Source of the DNA: Alphaproteobacteria bacterium
GTDB taxonomy: Bacteria > Pseudomonadota > Alphaproteobacteria > Micropepsales > Micropepsaceae
NCBI GenBank assembly: GCA_947465395.1
Contig: CANIAL010000010.1
Location: 19,422-83,421 of the forward strand
Reading direction: 5' to 3'
Length of the DNA stretch: 64,000 nucleotides
This document shows positions 26,413 to 35,045 of this stretch, piece after piece. Every line of letters begins with the position of its first letter. Positions within the stretch are counted from its first letter, which is position 1. Below the pieces are notes generated by a model. It was not told the DNA's origin, did no database searches, and worked only from the letters and a program-made list of their open reading frames with translations. The translations under genes were made by a program, and so were the position numbers.

Positions 26413-28470
26413 TCAGCGCAAGCTCGCTTCGATATTGCCGCCGTCCACGGTAATCACGGCCGCCGTGGTCTTGCCCGCCGTGGCCAGATAGACGAACGCG
26501 TCGGCCACATCGTCCGCCGTGACTTCGCGCTTCAAGAGATTGCCCGCCATGTAATCGGCCTCGGAAACCCCCCGCGCCGCAGAGCGCTTGGCCACCATAT
26601 CATCCGTCAGCAATCCCGTGCGGATGCGGTCGGCATTGACCGCATTGGCGCGGATGCCGTCCTTGCCATGGTCCAGCGCATATTGCTTGACCAGGAACAG
26701 GGTCGCGGCTTTCGGCAAGCCATAGGGGCCGAAATCCTTGCCCGGATTGACCGCCTGTTTCGAGGTATTGAACAGCAGGCAGCCAAAGGTGCCCTGCATC
26801 TGCATGATGCGGACGGCATTCTGTGCTACGCTCTGGTGCGCGAAGAAATTCAGTTCGAACGACTTGCGCAAGGTGGCGTCGTCCACCGTACCGATATTGC
26901 CCTGCCAGGCTGCGCCCGCATTCGACACCACAATGTCCACGCCGCCGAAGGCCGACACCACCTTGTCGAACGCCGCGCGCACCGATGCCGCATCGGTGAC
27001 GTCGCATTCCACGGCCAATGCCGTGGCCCCGATCTTTTTCGCCGCCGCTTTCGCCGCGTCCAGGTCCCGGTCCAGCAGCGCCACTTCCGCGCCTTGGCGG
27101 GCCATGGCCAGCGCCGTCGCCGCGCCGATGCCCGAGCCGCCGCCCGTGATCACCGCCACCTGGCGCGACAGGGGCTTTTCGTTCGACTTGCCCAGCTTGG
27201 CCTGTTCCAGCGACCAATATTCCACTTCAAACATGTCGAATTCGCTGATGGAGCGGTATTCGCCCATCGCTTCCGCGTCCGTGATCACCGCCACGGCATT
27301 CTCGGCGATGTCGGCCGCGATGGCCGCGTCTTTCGCGGACGCGCCGATGCCGAACATGCCCACGCCCGGCACCAGGATCACGCGCGGCAGCGGGTCCAGT
27401 TCCTTTTTCTTCACCGCGCTCTTGGCATTGTTGGTTTCAAAATAACGGTGATAGCGCGCCACATACGCGTCCACTGCCGCGTGCACATCCTTCGCCCACG
27501 CGTCCAGCTTTCCGGCTTCCGGCGCGGGCACGATCACGGGCCAGTTCTTGGTGCGAATAGTGTGGTCGGGCGTCACCACCCCTACCTGGCTGTAACGCGC
27601 CAGGTCTGCGCCGTTCACGTAAGACAAAATCTGCGCGTTGGTGCGAAAATCCAGGATCTGGCGCTTGGCGGTGCCCGCCATGGCGTTTTTCTCGATGGCC
27701 ACCGCGCCGCGCAGGATCGGCGCGATTTCCGGTAACGAGGCCAGCTTGCCCGGCAGCTTGCCCGGGACCAGCGTCTTCCTCTGCAACTTCAGCCGCTCTT
27801 CCGCCATGGTGACGAATTCGATCATGCGGCTGTACGCCTGCTCAGCCGTGTCGCCCATGGTGAAAATGCCATGCTGCAACAGGATCAGGCCCTCGGCCTT
27901 GGGATGCTTGTCGAACACATCCGCCACGGCCTTGGCCAGCGCGAAACCGGGAATGGTGTAGGGCACATAGGCGACGCGGTCGCCATAGACTTCATGCACC
28001 AGCGCCTTGTTGTCGGGCTGGTCGGTTAGGGCCAAGACAGCGGTCGAATGGACATGGTCAATGAATTTGTGCGGCAGGAAAGCGTGCAGCAGTGTTTCCA
28101 CGGACGGATTGGGCGACGTGGAATCCAGCAGATTGATGCGCTGGTAATTCACCATGTCCTCGTCGGACAGCTTGTCCAGCTTGCGCAGCTTGCGAAGCGG
28201 TTCCAGCCGCACGGCCGGCAGCCCCGCCGGTTCGATCACGCCCATGTCCCAGCCGCTGCCCTTGATGCAGATCACATCCACATCATCGCCCAACTGATCC
28301 TTGATGGTGGTTTTGACAGACGTGTTGCCGCCGCCATGCAGCACCATTTTCGGGTCGCTGCCGAGCAGCCGCGTGGTATAGGTCCGCACCGCCAGGTCCG
28401 CATTGACGCCCTTGGGGGCGTATTTGGCGATGAAATCCTGCGCGTGTTTGTCGTCCCAACCACTTTTCAT
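26413..28470 (-). CDS. Bifunctional class II aldolase / short-chain dehydrogenase
   Basis: 685 aa fusion. The N-terminal class II sugar-phosphate aldolase has the phosphate-binding HGGGNTS (45-51), acid E125 in NPSVETLLH, zinc ligands H139 and H141 in DHVHST, and a later QHGIFTMGD. From about residue 430 an SDR domain follows: VAVITGGGSGIGAATA, YGLPKAAT (catalytic Tyr and Lys) and a C-terminal VDGGNIEASLR. Family members are annotated as rhamnulose-1-phosphate aldolase/lactaldehyde dehydrogenase. Here it sits 5 bases after mtnA, so methylthioribulose-1-phosphate or deoxyribulose-1-phosphate is the better substrate guess: DHAP plus an aldehyde, which the SDR would reduce or oxidise. ATG 28470 is the start matching homologues. 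Confidence 0.88.
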   Translation of the reverse strand: MKSGWDDKHAQDFIAKYAPKGVNADLAVRTYTTRLLGSDPKMVLHGGGNTSVKTTIKDQLGDDVDVICIKGSGWDMGVIEPAGLPAVRLEPLRKLRKLDKLSDEDMVNYQRINLLDSTSPNPSVETLLHAFLPHKFIDHVHSTAVLALTDQPDNKALVHEVYGDRVAYVPYTIPGFALAKAVADVFDKHPKAEGLILLQHGIFTMGDTAEQAYSRMIEFVTMAEERLKLQRKTLVPGKLPGKLASLPEIAPILRGAVAIEKNAMAGTAKRQILDFRTNAQILSYVNGADLARYSQVGVVTPDHTIRTKNWPVIVPAPEAGKLDAWAKDVHAAVDAYVARYHRYFETNNAKSAVKKKELDPLPRVILVPGVGMFGIGASAKDAAIAADIAENAVAVITDAEAMGEYRSISEFDMFEVEYWSLEQAKLGKSNEKPLSRQVAVITGGGSGIGAATALAMARQGAEVALLDRDLDAAKAAAKKIGATALAVECDVTDAASVRAAFDKVVSAFGGVDIVVSNAGAAWQGNIGTVDDATLRKSFELNFFAHQSVAQNAVRIMQMQGTFGCLLFNTSKQAVNPGKDFGPYGLPKAATLFLVKQYALDHGKDGIRANAVNADRIRTGLLTDDMVAKRSAARGVSEADYMAGNLLKREVTADDVADAFVYLATAGKTTAAVITVDGGNIEASLR

Positions 28471-28475
28471 CAGGC

Positions 28476-29558
28476 TTAACCCTTGGGAAAAAGGCTGCGT
28501 AATCCCTCGGGGCTGGCGGCGCAAGTGCCCTTTTCCGTGATCAGGCCCGTCACCAGCCGCGCCGGTGTCACATCAAAGCCGGGATTGGCGGCGGGGCTGC
28601 CGGGGGCGGCGATTTCCACCGTGGCGACGCCGCCGCCCGGCAACCTGCCGGTCATTTTCAGCACTTCGTCGGCGCTGCGTTCCTCGATCGGAATGTCGCG
28701 GCCATGCGCCAGGTTCCAGTCAATGGTGGAACTGGGCAGCGCCACATAGAAGGGAACATCATTGTCCTTCGCCGCCAGCGCCTTCAGATAGGTGCCGATC
28801 TTGTTGGCGACATCGCCATTGGCGGTGACCCGGTCGGTGCCCACGATCACCATGTCCACCTTGCCGGCCTGCATGTAATGGCCGCCGGCATTGTCGGCGA
28901 TGATGGTGTGCGCCACGCCATGCCCGCCCAGCTCGAACGCGGTCAGCGATGCGCCCTGCCCGCGCGGGCGGGTTTCATCCACCCAGATATGCAGCGGGAT
29001 GCCCGCATCATGCGCCAGGTAGATCGGCGCCAGCGCGGTGCCGTAATCCACCGTGGCCAGCCAGCCGGCATTGCAATGGGTGAGGATGTTGACGGTCTTG
29101 CCTGGTTTCCTGTCCGCGATCTCTTTGATGATTCTCAACCCGTTCTGGCCGATGGCCTGGCTCATGGCCACGTCTTCATCGGCAATGGCGGCGGCTTCCG
29201 TCCAGGCCAGCGTCGCGCGTGTCTCGCGCGGGCGATTGCGCAACGCATCCACCATGCGCTTCAGCGCCCAGCGCAAATTGATGGCGGTGGGGCGGGTTTC
29301 CGCCAGCATGTCATGCATGGCGGCCAGGTTTTCGTCCGACGCATCGGCGCGCATGGCCAGCGCCAACCCGTACGCCGCAACCGCCCCGATCAGGGGCGCG
29401 CCGCGTGTCTGCATGCTGGAAATGGCATGGGCGGCGTCATCCACCGTCCGCAAGGTGAGCGTGACGAATTCGTGCGGCAATTTCGTCTGGTCAATGATGC
29501 CGAAAGCATCGTCGCCCATGGGCCAGACGGAACGGTAATGCTTGCCGTTGATTTTCAC
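28476..29558 (-). CDS. mtnA: Methylthioribose-1-phosphate isomerase
   Basis: 360 aa; isomerises 5-methylthioribose-1-phosphate to the ribulose-1-phosphate, and in DHAP-shunt organisms also acts on 5-deoxyribose-1-phosphate. Diagnostic segments: [38 protein letters not shown] (catalytic Cys), VWVDE-like [31 protein letters not shown] (catalytic Asp) and [18 protein letters not shown]. Start GTG 29558 overlaps the GST stop (GTGA). It is in one operon with mtnP, apt, GST and the aldolase fusion. Confidence 0.95.
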   Translation of the reverse strand: MKINGKHYRSVWPMGDDAFGIIDQTKLPHEFVTLTLRTVDDAAHAISSMQTRGAPLIGAVAAYGLALAMRADASDENLAAMHDMLAETRPTAINLRWALKRMVDALRNRPRETRATLAWTEAAAIADEDVAMSQAIGQNGLRIIKEIADRKPGKTVNILTHCNAGWLATVDYGTALAPIYLAHDAGIPLHIWVDETRPRGQGASLTAFELGGHGVAHTIIADNAGGHYMQAGKVDMVIVGTDRVTANGDVANKIGTYLKALAAKDNDVPFYVALPSSTIDWNLAHGRDIPIEERSADEVLKMTGRLPGGGVATVEIAAPGSPAANPGFDVTPARLVTGLITEKGTCAASPEGLRSLFPKG

Positions 29559-30133
29559 GTTTTTGGTTTCGCGGTGGCCGCGATGGCGGGAACCGCGCAG
29601 ATTTTGGCATACCAGGCGGCCAGTTTCGGGCGCGTGGCTTTCCAGTCCAGATCGGGTTGGCGCAGCTCGATGTAACCGATGGCGCAGACCACGGCGACTT
29701 CGCCGATCAGCGGCGTGTCGGAGAGTGCCGTTTTCTCCAGCGCATCCAGCCCGCGCAAAATCGCGCCTTGATGGCGTTCGCGCGTGGCGGCGGGCGGCGG
29801 GGTTTCGCGGCCCAGCAAAGCATAGGCCACGGCGGCGCTGGCAATGCCATCCGCCAGGGATTGCAGGGTCAGCGCGGGCCAGCGGCGCGAATCGCGCGGG
29901 AAGAACTGGTTGCCGCCGACATGATCCAGATATTCGCAGATCACCCGGCTGTCATACATCGCGTTGCCGTCATCCAGAACCAGGGCCGGAATCTGGGCCA
30001 GCGGATTGACCGTGCGCAAGGTCTCGTCCGTCAGCGGCATGGTGTGAACATCCTCCATCGCCACGTTCAGGGTTTTGGCGATGATCTGGCACTTGCGGGC
30101 GAAAGGCGATGCGGGATTGGTATAAAGCTTCAT
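29555..30133 (-). CDS. Glutathione S-transferase within the methylthioadenosine operon
   Basis: 192 aa. The N-terminal thioredoxin-like domain starts [17 protein letters not shown], with a catalytic-type Ser in the SPFARK position, and contains [14 protein letters not shown] and [11 protein letters not shown]; the C-terminal part is helical. The start is 3 bases after the apt stop and its own stop overlaps mtnA. The operon position suggests it may handle a reactive aldehyde or thioether product, but that is speculation; many GSTs of this type have no known substrate. Confidence 0.85.
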   Translation of the reverse strand: MKLYTNPASPFARKCQIIAKTLNVAMEDVHTMPLTDETLRTVNPLAQIPALVLDDGNAMYDSRVICEYLDHVGGNQFFPRDSRRWPALTLQSLADGIASAAVAYALLGRETPPPAATRERHQGAILRGLDALEKTALSDTPLIGEVAVVCAIGYIELRQPDLDWKATRPKLAAWYAKICAVPAIAATAKPKT

Positions 30134-30136
30134 CGC

Positions 30137-30664
30137 TTAGTGCCCCTCGAACGCGACCAATGTGTGAACCGTCTTGCCAATGGCGCGCAATTTGTCCGAT
30201 CCGCCCAGTTCCGGCAGGTCAATCACAAAGGAACAGCCGATCACGTTTGCGCCCGCCCGTTCCAGCAGGCGGATGCCCGCCAGCGCCGTGCCGCCGGTGG
30301 CGATCAGATCGTCAATCAGCAGCACCGTGTCGCCCTTCTGGATGGCGTCGGTATGGATTTCGACGCGATCCGTGCCGTATTCCAGTTGGTAATCCTCGCC
30401 GATCACGCTGTGGGGCAGCTTGCCCTTTTTGCGGATGGGCACGAAGCCCGTGGACAATTGATGCGCCACCGCGCCGCCCAGGATAAAGCCGCGCGCTTCC
30501 AGACCCGCCACCTTGTCCACGCGCGCACCCGCAAAAGGCTGCACCATCTCGTCCACCGCCCGGCGAAAGGCGCGGGGGTTGCCCAGCAGGGTGGTGATGT
30601 CGCGGAACATGATGCCGGCTTTGGGATAGTCCGGGATGGTGCGGATGGAAGCCTTGAAATCCAT
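30137..30664 (-). CDS. apt: Adenine phosphoribosyltransferase
   Basis: 175 aa; converts adenine and PRPP to AMP. Family text: [21 protein letters not shown] at the N-terminus, [13 protein letters not shown], and the PRPP-binding loop [14 protein letters not shown]. It lies downstream of mtnP, whose reaction releases adenine, so the pair recovers the base. A 95-base spacer with a hairpin separates the two genes. Confidence 0.96.
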   Translation of the reverse strand: MDFKASIRTIPDYPKAGIMFRDITTLLGNPRAFRRAVDEMVQPFAGARVDKVAGLEARGFILGGAVAHQLSTGFVPIRKKGKLPHSVIGEDYQLEYGTDRVEIHTDAIQKGDTVLLIDDLIATGGTALAGIRLLERAGANVIGCSFVIDLPELGGSDKLRAIGKTVHTLVAFEGH

Positions 30665-30759
30665 GTTTGGTCACTCCGTTGTGCCCTTCGCTTACGCTCC
30701 GGGCGTTCGTCGCTCGAAATGGCCCACCGGACCATTTCGTTCGCTTGCGCGAACCGCGC
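30665..30759. repeat. Hairpin-rich spacer between mtnP and apt
   Basis: Contains the perfect inverted repeat CGAAATGG (30715-30722) and CCATTTCG (30732-30739) with a 9-base loop, next to CTTCGCTTACGCTCCGGGCG. A similar CTCGCTTCGCTCCGGG string lies at about 53905-53920 beside the rcdA stop. It could be a small dispersed element, an mRNA processing site, or an attenuator. Confidence 0.4.
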
Positions 30760-31635
30760 CTAACTTTTCAAAACCCGGCCCGCGACAGCATCCAGCTTGG
30801 CGGCGATGGCGGGATCGCGCTTTTCCGGGGCGGTGATCAGGGCGTAATCCAGCATCGTCTCCACGCCCAGCGGACAGGGCTGGCGCACCGGCCCCAGCTT
30901 GGGCGCCACCGCCATGATCAGGCGGCGGGCATTTTCGGCATTCTTCTGCATCACCTTGATGACGGCATCCACGGTCACATGTTCATGCGTGTCGTGCCAG
31001 CAATCATAATCGGTGACCATGGCCACGATGGCGTAGGGCAGCTCCGCCTCGCGGGCCAGCTTGGCTTCCGGCATGGCGGTCATGCCGATGACGCTGCAAT
31101 CCCAGGAACGATACAGGAAGCTTTCCGCGCGGGTGGAGAATTGCGGCCCTTCCATGCAGATATAGGTACCGCCTTCGCTGTGGTCGATCTTTTCCTCGCG
31201 CGCCGCCAGGGTCAGCGCGCCCGCCAGGCGCGGGCAAACGGGATGGGCCATGGGCACATGCGCCACGAAACCGGGACCGAAGAAGCTTTTTTCGCGCGCG
31301 AAAGTGCGATCAATGAACTGGTCCGCCATCACGAAAGTGCCGGGCGGCAATTCCTCCCGCAGGCTGCCGCAGGCCGACACCGAAATCACGTCCGTCACGC
31401 CCACCCGCTTCAGGGCGTCTATGTTGGCGCGGTAATTGATGCTGGTGGGCGTCTGCACATGGCCGCGGCCATGGCGCGGCAGGAACACCATGTCCACGCC
31501 ATGAAAGGTGCCGGTGAGAAGCTGGTCGGAAGGCTGCCCCCAGGGGCTTTTCACATCCTGCCAGCGGGCGTTTTCCAGGCCGGGTATTTCATAAACACCC
31601 GAACCACCAATGATGCCCAGAACGGTTTTTGCCAT
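30760..31635 (-). CDS. mtnP: S-methyl-5'-thioadenosine phosphorylase
   Basis: 291 aa trimeric nucleoside phosphorylase; splits methylthioadenosine (and often 5'-deoxyadenosine) with phosphate into adenine and the 5-modified ribose-1-phosphate. Evidence: GIIGGSGVYEIPGL, PRHGRGHVQTP, SVSACGSLREE, YICMEGPQFSTRAES with the MTAP-type Met, and TDYDCWH, the signature that separates MTAP from PNP. It is the first gene of the salvage operon. No ribosome site is visible; a terminator hairpin ends two bases before the ATG. Confidence 0.95.
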   Translation of the reverse strand: MAKTVLGIIGGSGVYEIPGLENARWQDVKSPWGQPSDQLLTGTFHGVDMVFLPRHGRGHVQTPTSINYRANIDALKRVGVTDVISVSACGSLREELPPGTFVMADQFIDRTFAREKSFFGPGFVAHVPMAHPVCPRLAGALTLAAREEKIDHSEGGTYICMEGPQFSTRAESFLYRSWDCSVIGMTAMPEAKLAREAELPYAIVAMVTDYDCWHDTHEHVTVDAVIKVMQKNAENARRLIMAVAPKLGPVRQPCPLGVETMLDYALITAPEKRDPAIAAKLDAVAGRVLKS

Positions 31636-31637
31636 GA

Positions 31638-31668
31638 AAAAAGGCGTCCCAAAAGGAAGCGCCTTTTT
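31638..31668 (-). terminator. Intrinsic terminator after petC, abutting the mtnP start
   Basis: Stem AAAAAGGCG / CGCCTTTTT with a 13-base loop; read on the minus strand it is followed by a run of T and comes 28 bases after the petC stop. It is near-symmetric, so it would also work on the plus strand. The T-run ends almost at the mtnP ATG (31635), leaving no room for a normal leader. Confidence 0.75.
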
Positions 31669-31695
31669 ACAGTCTCTTGCCTTGCAGCGCGAGGC

Positions 31696-32517
31696 TTAAT
31701 GCATGTTCGCCCAGACCTTGCGGTAGGACAGGAACAGCAACCCCGACAGGACCACCAGGAAGATCAAGACGCCAAGGCCGGTGCGCTTGCGCTCTTCCAT
31801 CTTGGGGTCCGAGGCCCAGGACAGGAACACCGTCACGTCATGGGCCTGCTGCTCGATGGTGGCCTTGGTGCCATCGGAATAGGTCACGGCATTGGCCACC
31901 AGCGGCGGCGGCATGGAGATGTTCCAGCCTTCGAAATAGGGATTGAAATACTTGCCTTCCGTCACCTTGAAACCGGCCGGCGGCTTGGCGCTGAAACCGG
32001 TGATGATGGAATAGACATACTGGGGACCGCCCGCGCGCGCTTTCACGATCATGGACAGATCGGGCGGCAGCGCGCCGGAATTGTTGGCGCGGGCCGCTTC
32101 CTCGTTCGGGAAGGGCGGCGGGAAATGATCGGCCAGGGTACCGGCGCGGGTCAGGCGCACGCCCTTTTCGTCCATGGTCTCGCCCTTGTCGTTGGGATCG
32201 GCCGGGATCTGGTAGCCCGCCGCGATGGCCTTGGCCTGCGCCTCAGTAAAGCCGGGACCGCCCGGCTCGTACATGTTGTGGAAGGCGATGTGATCCAGGT
32301 TGTGACAGGCCGAGCAGACTTCCTTGTAGACCTGGAAGCCGCGCTGCAGCGCGCCGCGGTCATAAGTGCCGAACGGCCCCTCGAACGCGAACTCTTCATG
32401 CTTGGGCGCCAGGCGCGTGGTGCTGATGGCCGGGGCCGTCTGGGCAAATGCCGCCACCGGCGCCATCACCAAACCCGCCAGAATGATTTTCGTCACAAAG
32501 CGCATATCGGTTCTCAT
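31696..32517 (-). CDS. petC: Cytochrome c1 of the bc1 complex
   Basis: 273 aa. N-terminal signal peptide (MRFVTKIILAGLVMAPVAAFA), one c-type heme site CSACH near residue 60, the sixth-ligand Met in ISMPPPL, and a C-terminal membrane anchor (GVLIFLVVLSGLLFLSYR). It passes electrons from the Rieske centre to soluble or membrane cytochrome c. ATG 32517 overlaps the cytochrome b stop (ATGA); ATG 32505 is an equally good start for the signal peptide. An intrinsic terminator follows. Confidence 0.95.
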   Translation of the reverse strand: MRTDMRFVTKIILAGLVMAPVAAFAQTAPAISTTRLAPKHEEFAFEGPFGTYDRGALQRGFQVYKEVCSACHNLDHIAFHNMYEPGGPGFTEAQAKAIAAGYQIPADPNDKGETMDEKGVRLTRAGTLADHFPPPFPNEEAARANNSGALPPDLSMIVKARAGGPQYVYSIITGFSAKPPAGFKVTEGKYFNPYFEGWNISMPPPLVANAVTYSDGTKATIEQQAHDVTVFLSWASDPKMEERKRTGLGVLIFLVVLSGLLFLSYRKVWANMH

Positions 32518-33782
32518 TCGGCAGGGGCTGTGGCGGAATCGCCCAGCACGGATTGAGCGATGGAAGCGGGCAGCGGCTTGGGCGTTTCGATCAGGCCGAT
32601 CACCGGCATCAGCACCCAGAAATAGCCGAAGTAATAAAGCGTACCCAGGCGCGCCAACCAGATCAGCGGCACGCCGAACAGCACGGCATCCACGCCCTGC
32701 GAACCGCAATAGCCCAGGATCAGGCAATCCACCGCAAAGGCCCAGAAGAACTGCTTCATCAGCGGGCGGAAGCGGCAGGAGCGCACGCGGCTGGTGTCCA
32801 GCCAGGGGATGAACACCAGCGTGACGATGGCGCCGCCCAGGACCAGCACGCCGATCAGCTTTTGCGGAATGGCGCGCAGCATGGCGTAGAAGGGCAAGAG
32901 GTACCATTCCGGCACGATATCCGGCGGCGTCACCAGCGCATTGGCGGGCTCGTAATTGTCCGGGTTGCCGAAAAAGTCCGGCGCATAGAACACAAAGACC
33001 GCGAACAGCAGCACATACAGGCACAGGTAAAACGCGTCCTTCACCGTGTAATAGGGATGGAACGGCACCGTGTCCTGCGGGCTTTTCACATCAATGCCCA
33101 GCGGGTTGTTGTTGCCCGGCACATGCAGCGCCCAGATGTGCAAGCCAACCACGCCCGCGATGATGAAGGGCAAGAGGTAATGCAGCGAGAAGAAGCGGTT
33201 CAGCGTGGCATCGCCCACCGCGAAATCGCCCCACAGCCAGGTGGTGATGGCCGTGCCCAGATGCGGCACGATCTGGTCGATCGAGCTGAAGAGCGAGGTG
33301 ATGACGGTGGCGCCCCAGAAGGACATCTGGCCCCAGGGCAGCACGTAACCAAAGAAGGCCGTTGCCATCATCAAGAGATAAATCAGGACGCCGATGATCC
33401 AGATCAGCTCGCGCGGCGCCTTGTAGGACCCGTAATAAAGCCCGCGGAACATGTGCAGATACACGGCCAGGAAGAACATGGACGCGCCGGTGGAATGGAT
33501 GAAGCGCACCAGCCAGCCATAATTCACGTCGCGCATGATGCTTTCGACGGAATTGAAGGCCATGCCCGCATTGGCCACATAATGCATGGCCAGCACGATG
33601 CCGGTGATGATCTGCACGCCCAGGCAAAAGGTGAGGATGCCGCCGAACGTGTACCAGATGTTCAGATTCCGCGGCGTGGGGAACGTCATCATGGTGTCGT
33701 TGATGAAGCGCGGCAGCGGCAGGCGCTGGTCAATCCACTTGGAAAGACCCGAACGCGGCGTATAGGACGATTGACCCGACAT
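32514..33782 (-). CDS. petB: Cytochrome b of the bc1 complex
   Basis: 422 aa polytopic protein with eight predicted helices; carries hemes bL and bH and both quinone sites. Visible: WIDQRLPLPRF, FGGILTFCLGVQIITGI, RDVNYGWLVRFIHSTGAS with a heme-ligand His, and HIWALHVPG. The Qo-site PEWY motif is present (PDIVPEWYLLPFYAML). It lies 9 bases after the Rieske gene and overlaps petC. Confidence 0.97.
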   Translation of the reverse strand: MSGQSSYTPRSGLSKWIDQRLPLPRFINDTMMTFPTPRNLNIWYTFGGILTFCLGVQIITGIVLAMHYVANAGMAFNSVESIMRDVNYGWLVRFIHSTGASMFFLAVYLHMFRGLYYGSYKAPRELIWIIGVLIYLLMMATAFFGYVLPWGQMSFWGATVITSLFSSIDQIVPHLGTAITTWLWGDFAVGDATLNRFFSLHYLLPFIIAGVVGLHIWALHVPGNNNPLGIDVKSPQDTVPFHPYYTVKDAFYLCLYVLLFAVFVFYAPDFFGNPDNYEPANALVTPPDIVPEWYLLPFYAMLRAIPQKLIGVLVLGGAIVTLVFIPWLDTSRVRSCRFRPLMKQFFWAFAVDCLILGYCGSQGVDAVLFGVPLIWLARLGTLYYFGYFWVLMPVIGLIETPKPLPASIAQSVLGDSATAPAE

Positions 33783-33791
33783 GATTGCTCC

Positions 33792-34352
33792 TCAACCGAC
33801 CTTGATGCGTGTGTCTGACAGGAAGGAATAAACCGGCACCTGCAAATTCGCGGGCGCGGGCCCCTTGCGAACGCGGCCGGTGGAATCATATTGCGAGCCA
33901 TGGCAGTGGCAGAGCCAGCCGCCATAATCGCCTTCAAAGCCGGTGGGCGTGCAGCCCAGATGGGTGCAGACGCCGATCAGCACCAGCCACTCTTTCTTCA
34001 GGCCGCGATTGGCGGCGGTGGCGGGCGCATTGTCGGGAAGATTGGAATTGCGCGCCACGGGATCGGGCAGTTCGGAAACCTGCACCGCATCGGCGGCTTC
34101 GATTTCCTTGGGCGTCTGGTGACGCACGAACAGCGGATGGCCGCGCCATTTCACGACCACCTGCTGGCCGGGCTGGATCGTGGCCAGATCCACTTCCACG
34201 GTGGACAGCGCCAGCACGGCGGCGGAAGGATTCATCTGGTCAATAAAGGGCCAGGCGGCGGCGGCAGCGCCGACCGCGCCAACGGCGCCCGATGCCACGT
34301 AAAGAAAATCGCGCCGCGTTGCGTCCAATGTGTGTGCTGCCACCTGATCCAT
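33792..34352 (-). CDS. petA: Rieske iron-sulfur protein of the bc1 complex
   Basis: 186 aa. A Tat-type N-terminus (TRRDFLYVASGAVGAVG) serves as uncleaved anchor. Cluster-binding motifs CTHLGC and CHCHGS are intact, with the 2Fe-2S ligands Cys-x-His in each. First gene of petABC. The Shine-Dalgarno GGAAGGA directly touches ATG 34352, which is too close; GTG 34343 (9 bases on) has ideal spacing and may be the real start, giving a protein 3 residues shorter. Confidence 0.95.
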   Translation of the reverse strand: MDQVAAHTLDATRRDFLYVASGAVGAVGAAAAAWPFIDQMNPSAAVLALSTVEVDLATIQPGQQVVVKWRGHPLFVRHQTPKEIEAADAVQVSELPDPVARNSNLPDNAPATAANRGLKKEWLVLIGVCTHLGCTPTGFEGDYGGWLCHCHGSQYDSTGRVRKGPAPANLQVPVYSFLSDTRIKVG

Positions 34353-34568
34353 TCCTTCCAGAAATCACCGGCCCCTGGCGGGAAACCGGCGAACCATGCG
34401 CGTGTCTAAACCTGTGCCAAGGCGTGTATGACGGTTGGGAAAGTGCTTGCGCAAGCCCCCGCTTTGCCTTGCCTGTTCGGGCCGTAAAATAGAGAGTCGA
34501 ATATCGAGGGTCTTGCGGCACGATGCCGCAGAAAAAGCCTTGTCCGTCCGTAACTTGAGAAGCTTTCC
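34353..34568. promoter_or_regulatory. Divergent petABC/trmL promoter region with two palindromes
   Basis: 216 bp without a gene. It contains the 12-base palindrome GCTTGCGCAAGC (34445-34456) and a 7-bp hairpin TGCGGCA-cga-TGCCGCA (34514-34530). Either could be an operator or leader structure. I could not place convincing -35/-10 boxes. Confidence 0.4.
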
Positions 34569-35045
34569 ATGCCCCCCAAGCCACGCCTGGCCCTCTACCA
34601 GCCCGACATTCCCCAAAATGCGGGCAGCCTGATCCGGCTTTGCGCCTGCCTGGGGGTGGGGCTGGACCTGATCGAACCCTGTGGGTTCCTTGTCAGCGAC
34701 CGCAATTTCCGCCGGGCCGGGCTGGATTATGCCGCTTTGGCCATGGTCACCCGCCACCCTTCCTGGGCCACGTTCCAGGGGGCAAGACCAGCCGGACGGC
34801 TGGTGCTGCTGACCACCAAGGCGGCCCAGCCCTATGCCGGGTTCGAATTTCGCCCCGATGACACCATCCTGGTGGGGCGGGAAAGCGCCGGGGTGCCGGA
34901 CGATGTGCATGACGCCGCCGATGCGCGGCTGCTGATTCCCATGCAGCCGGGCCTGCGCTCCATCAATGTGGCCCAGGCCGCGGCCATGGCGCTGGGCGAG
35001 GCGCTGCGCCAAACTGATAGTTTCCCTGCTGTGAGTCCCGCGTAA
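34569..35045 (+). CDS. trmL: tRNA (cytidine/uridine-34-2'-O)-methyltransferase
   Basis: 158 aa SPOUT methyltransferase that modifies the wobble base of tRNA-Leu isoacceptors. Knot motifs: IPQNAGSLIRLCACLG, ILVGRESAGVPDDVH and LIPMQPGLRSINVAQAAAM, all diagnostic for TrmL. Its stop overlaps the next ATG by one base. Divergent from petABC, with which TrmL genes are often associated in alphaproteobacteria. Confidence 0.93.
   Translation: MPPKPRLALYQPDIPQNAGSLIRLCACLGVGLDLIEPCGFLVSDRNFRRAGLDYAALAMVTRHPSWATFQGARPAGRLVLLTTKAAQPYAGFEFRPDDTILVGRESAGVPDDVHDAADARLLIPMQPGLRSINVAQAAAMALGEALRQTDSFPAVSPA

Noticed and set aside
26341..29675. Plus-strand open frames of 464 and 323 codons over the aldolase/SDR and mtnA
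   Set aside because: Shadows created by the codon bias of the minus-strand genes; low-complexity His/Arg/Gly text.
30667..33818. Two long plus-strand open frames (629 and 421 codons) across mtnP and petABC
   Set aside because: Antisense shadows of mtnP, petC and petB; His- and Gln-rich without motifs.
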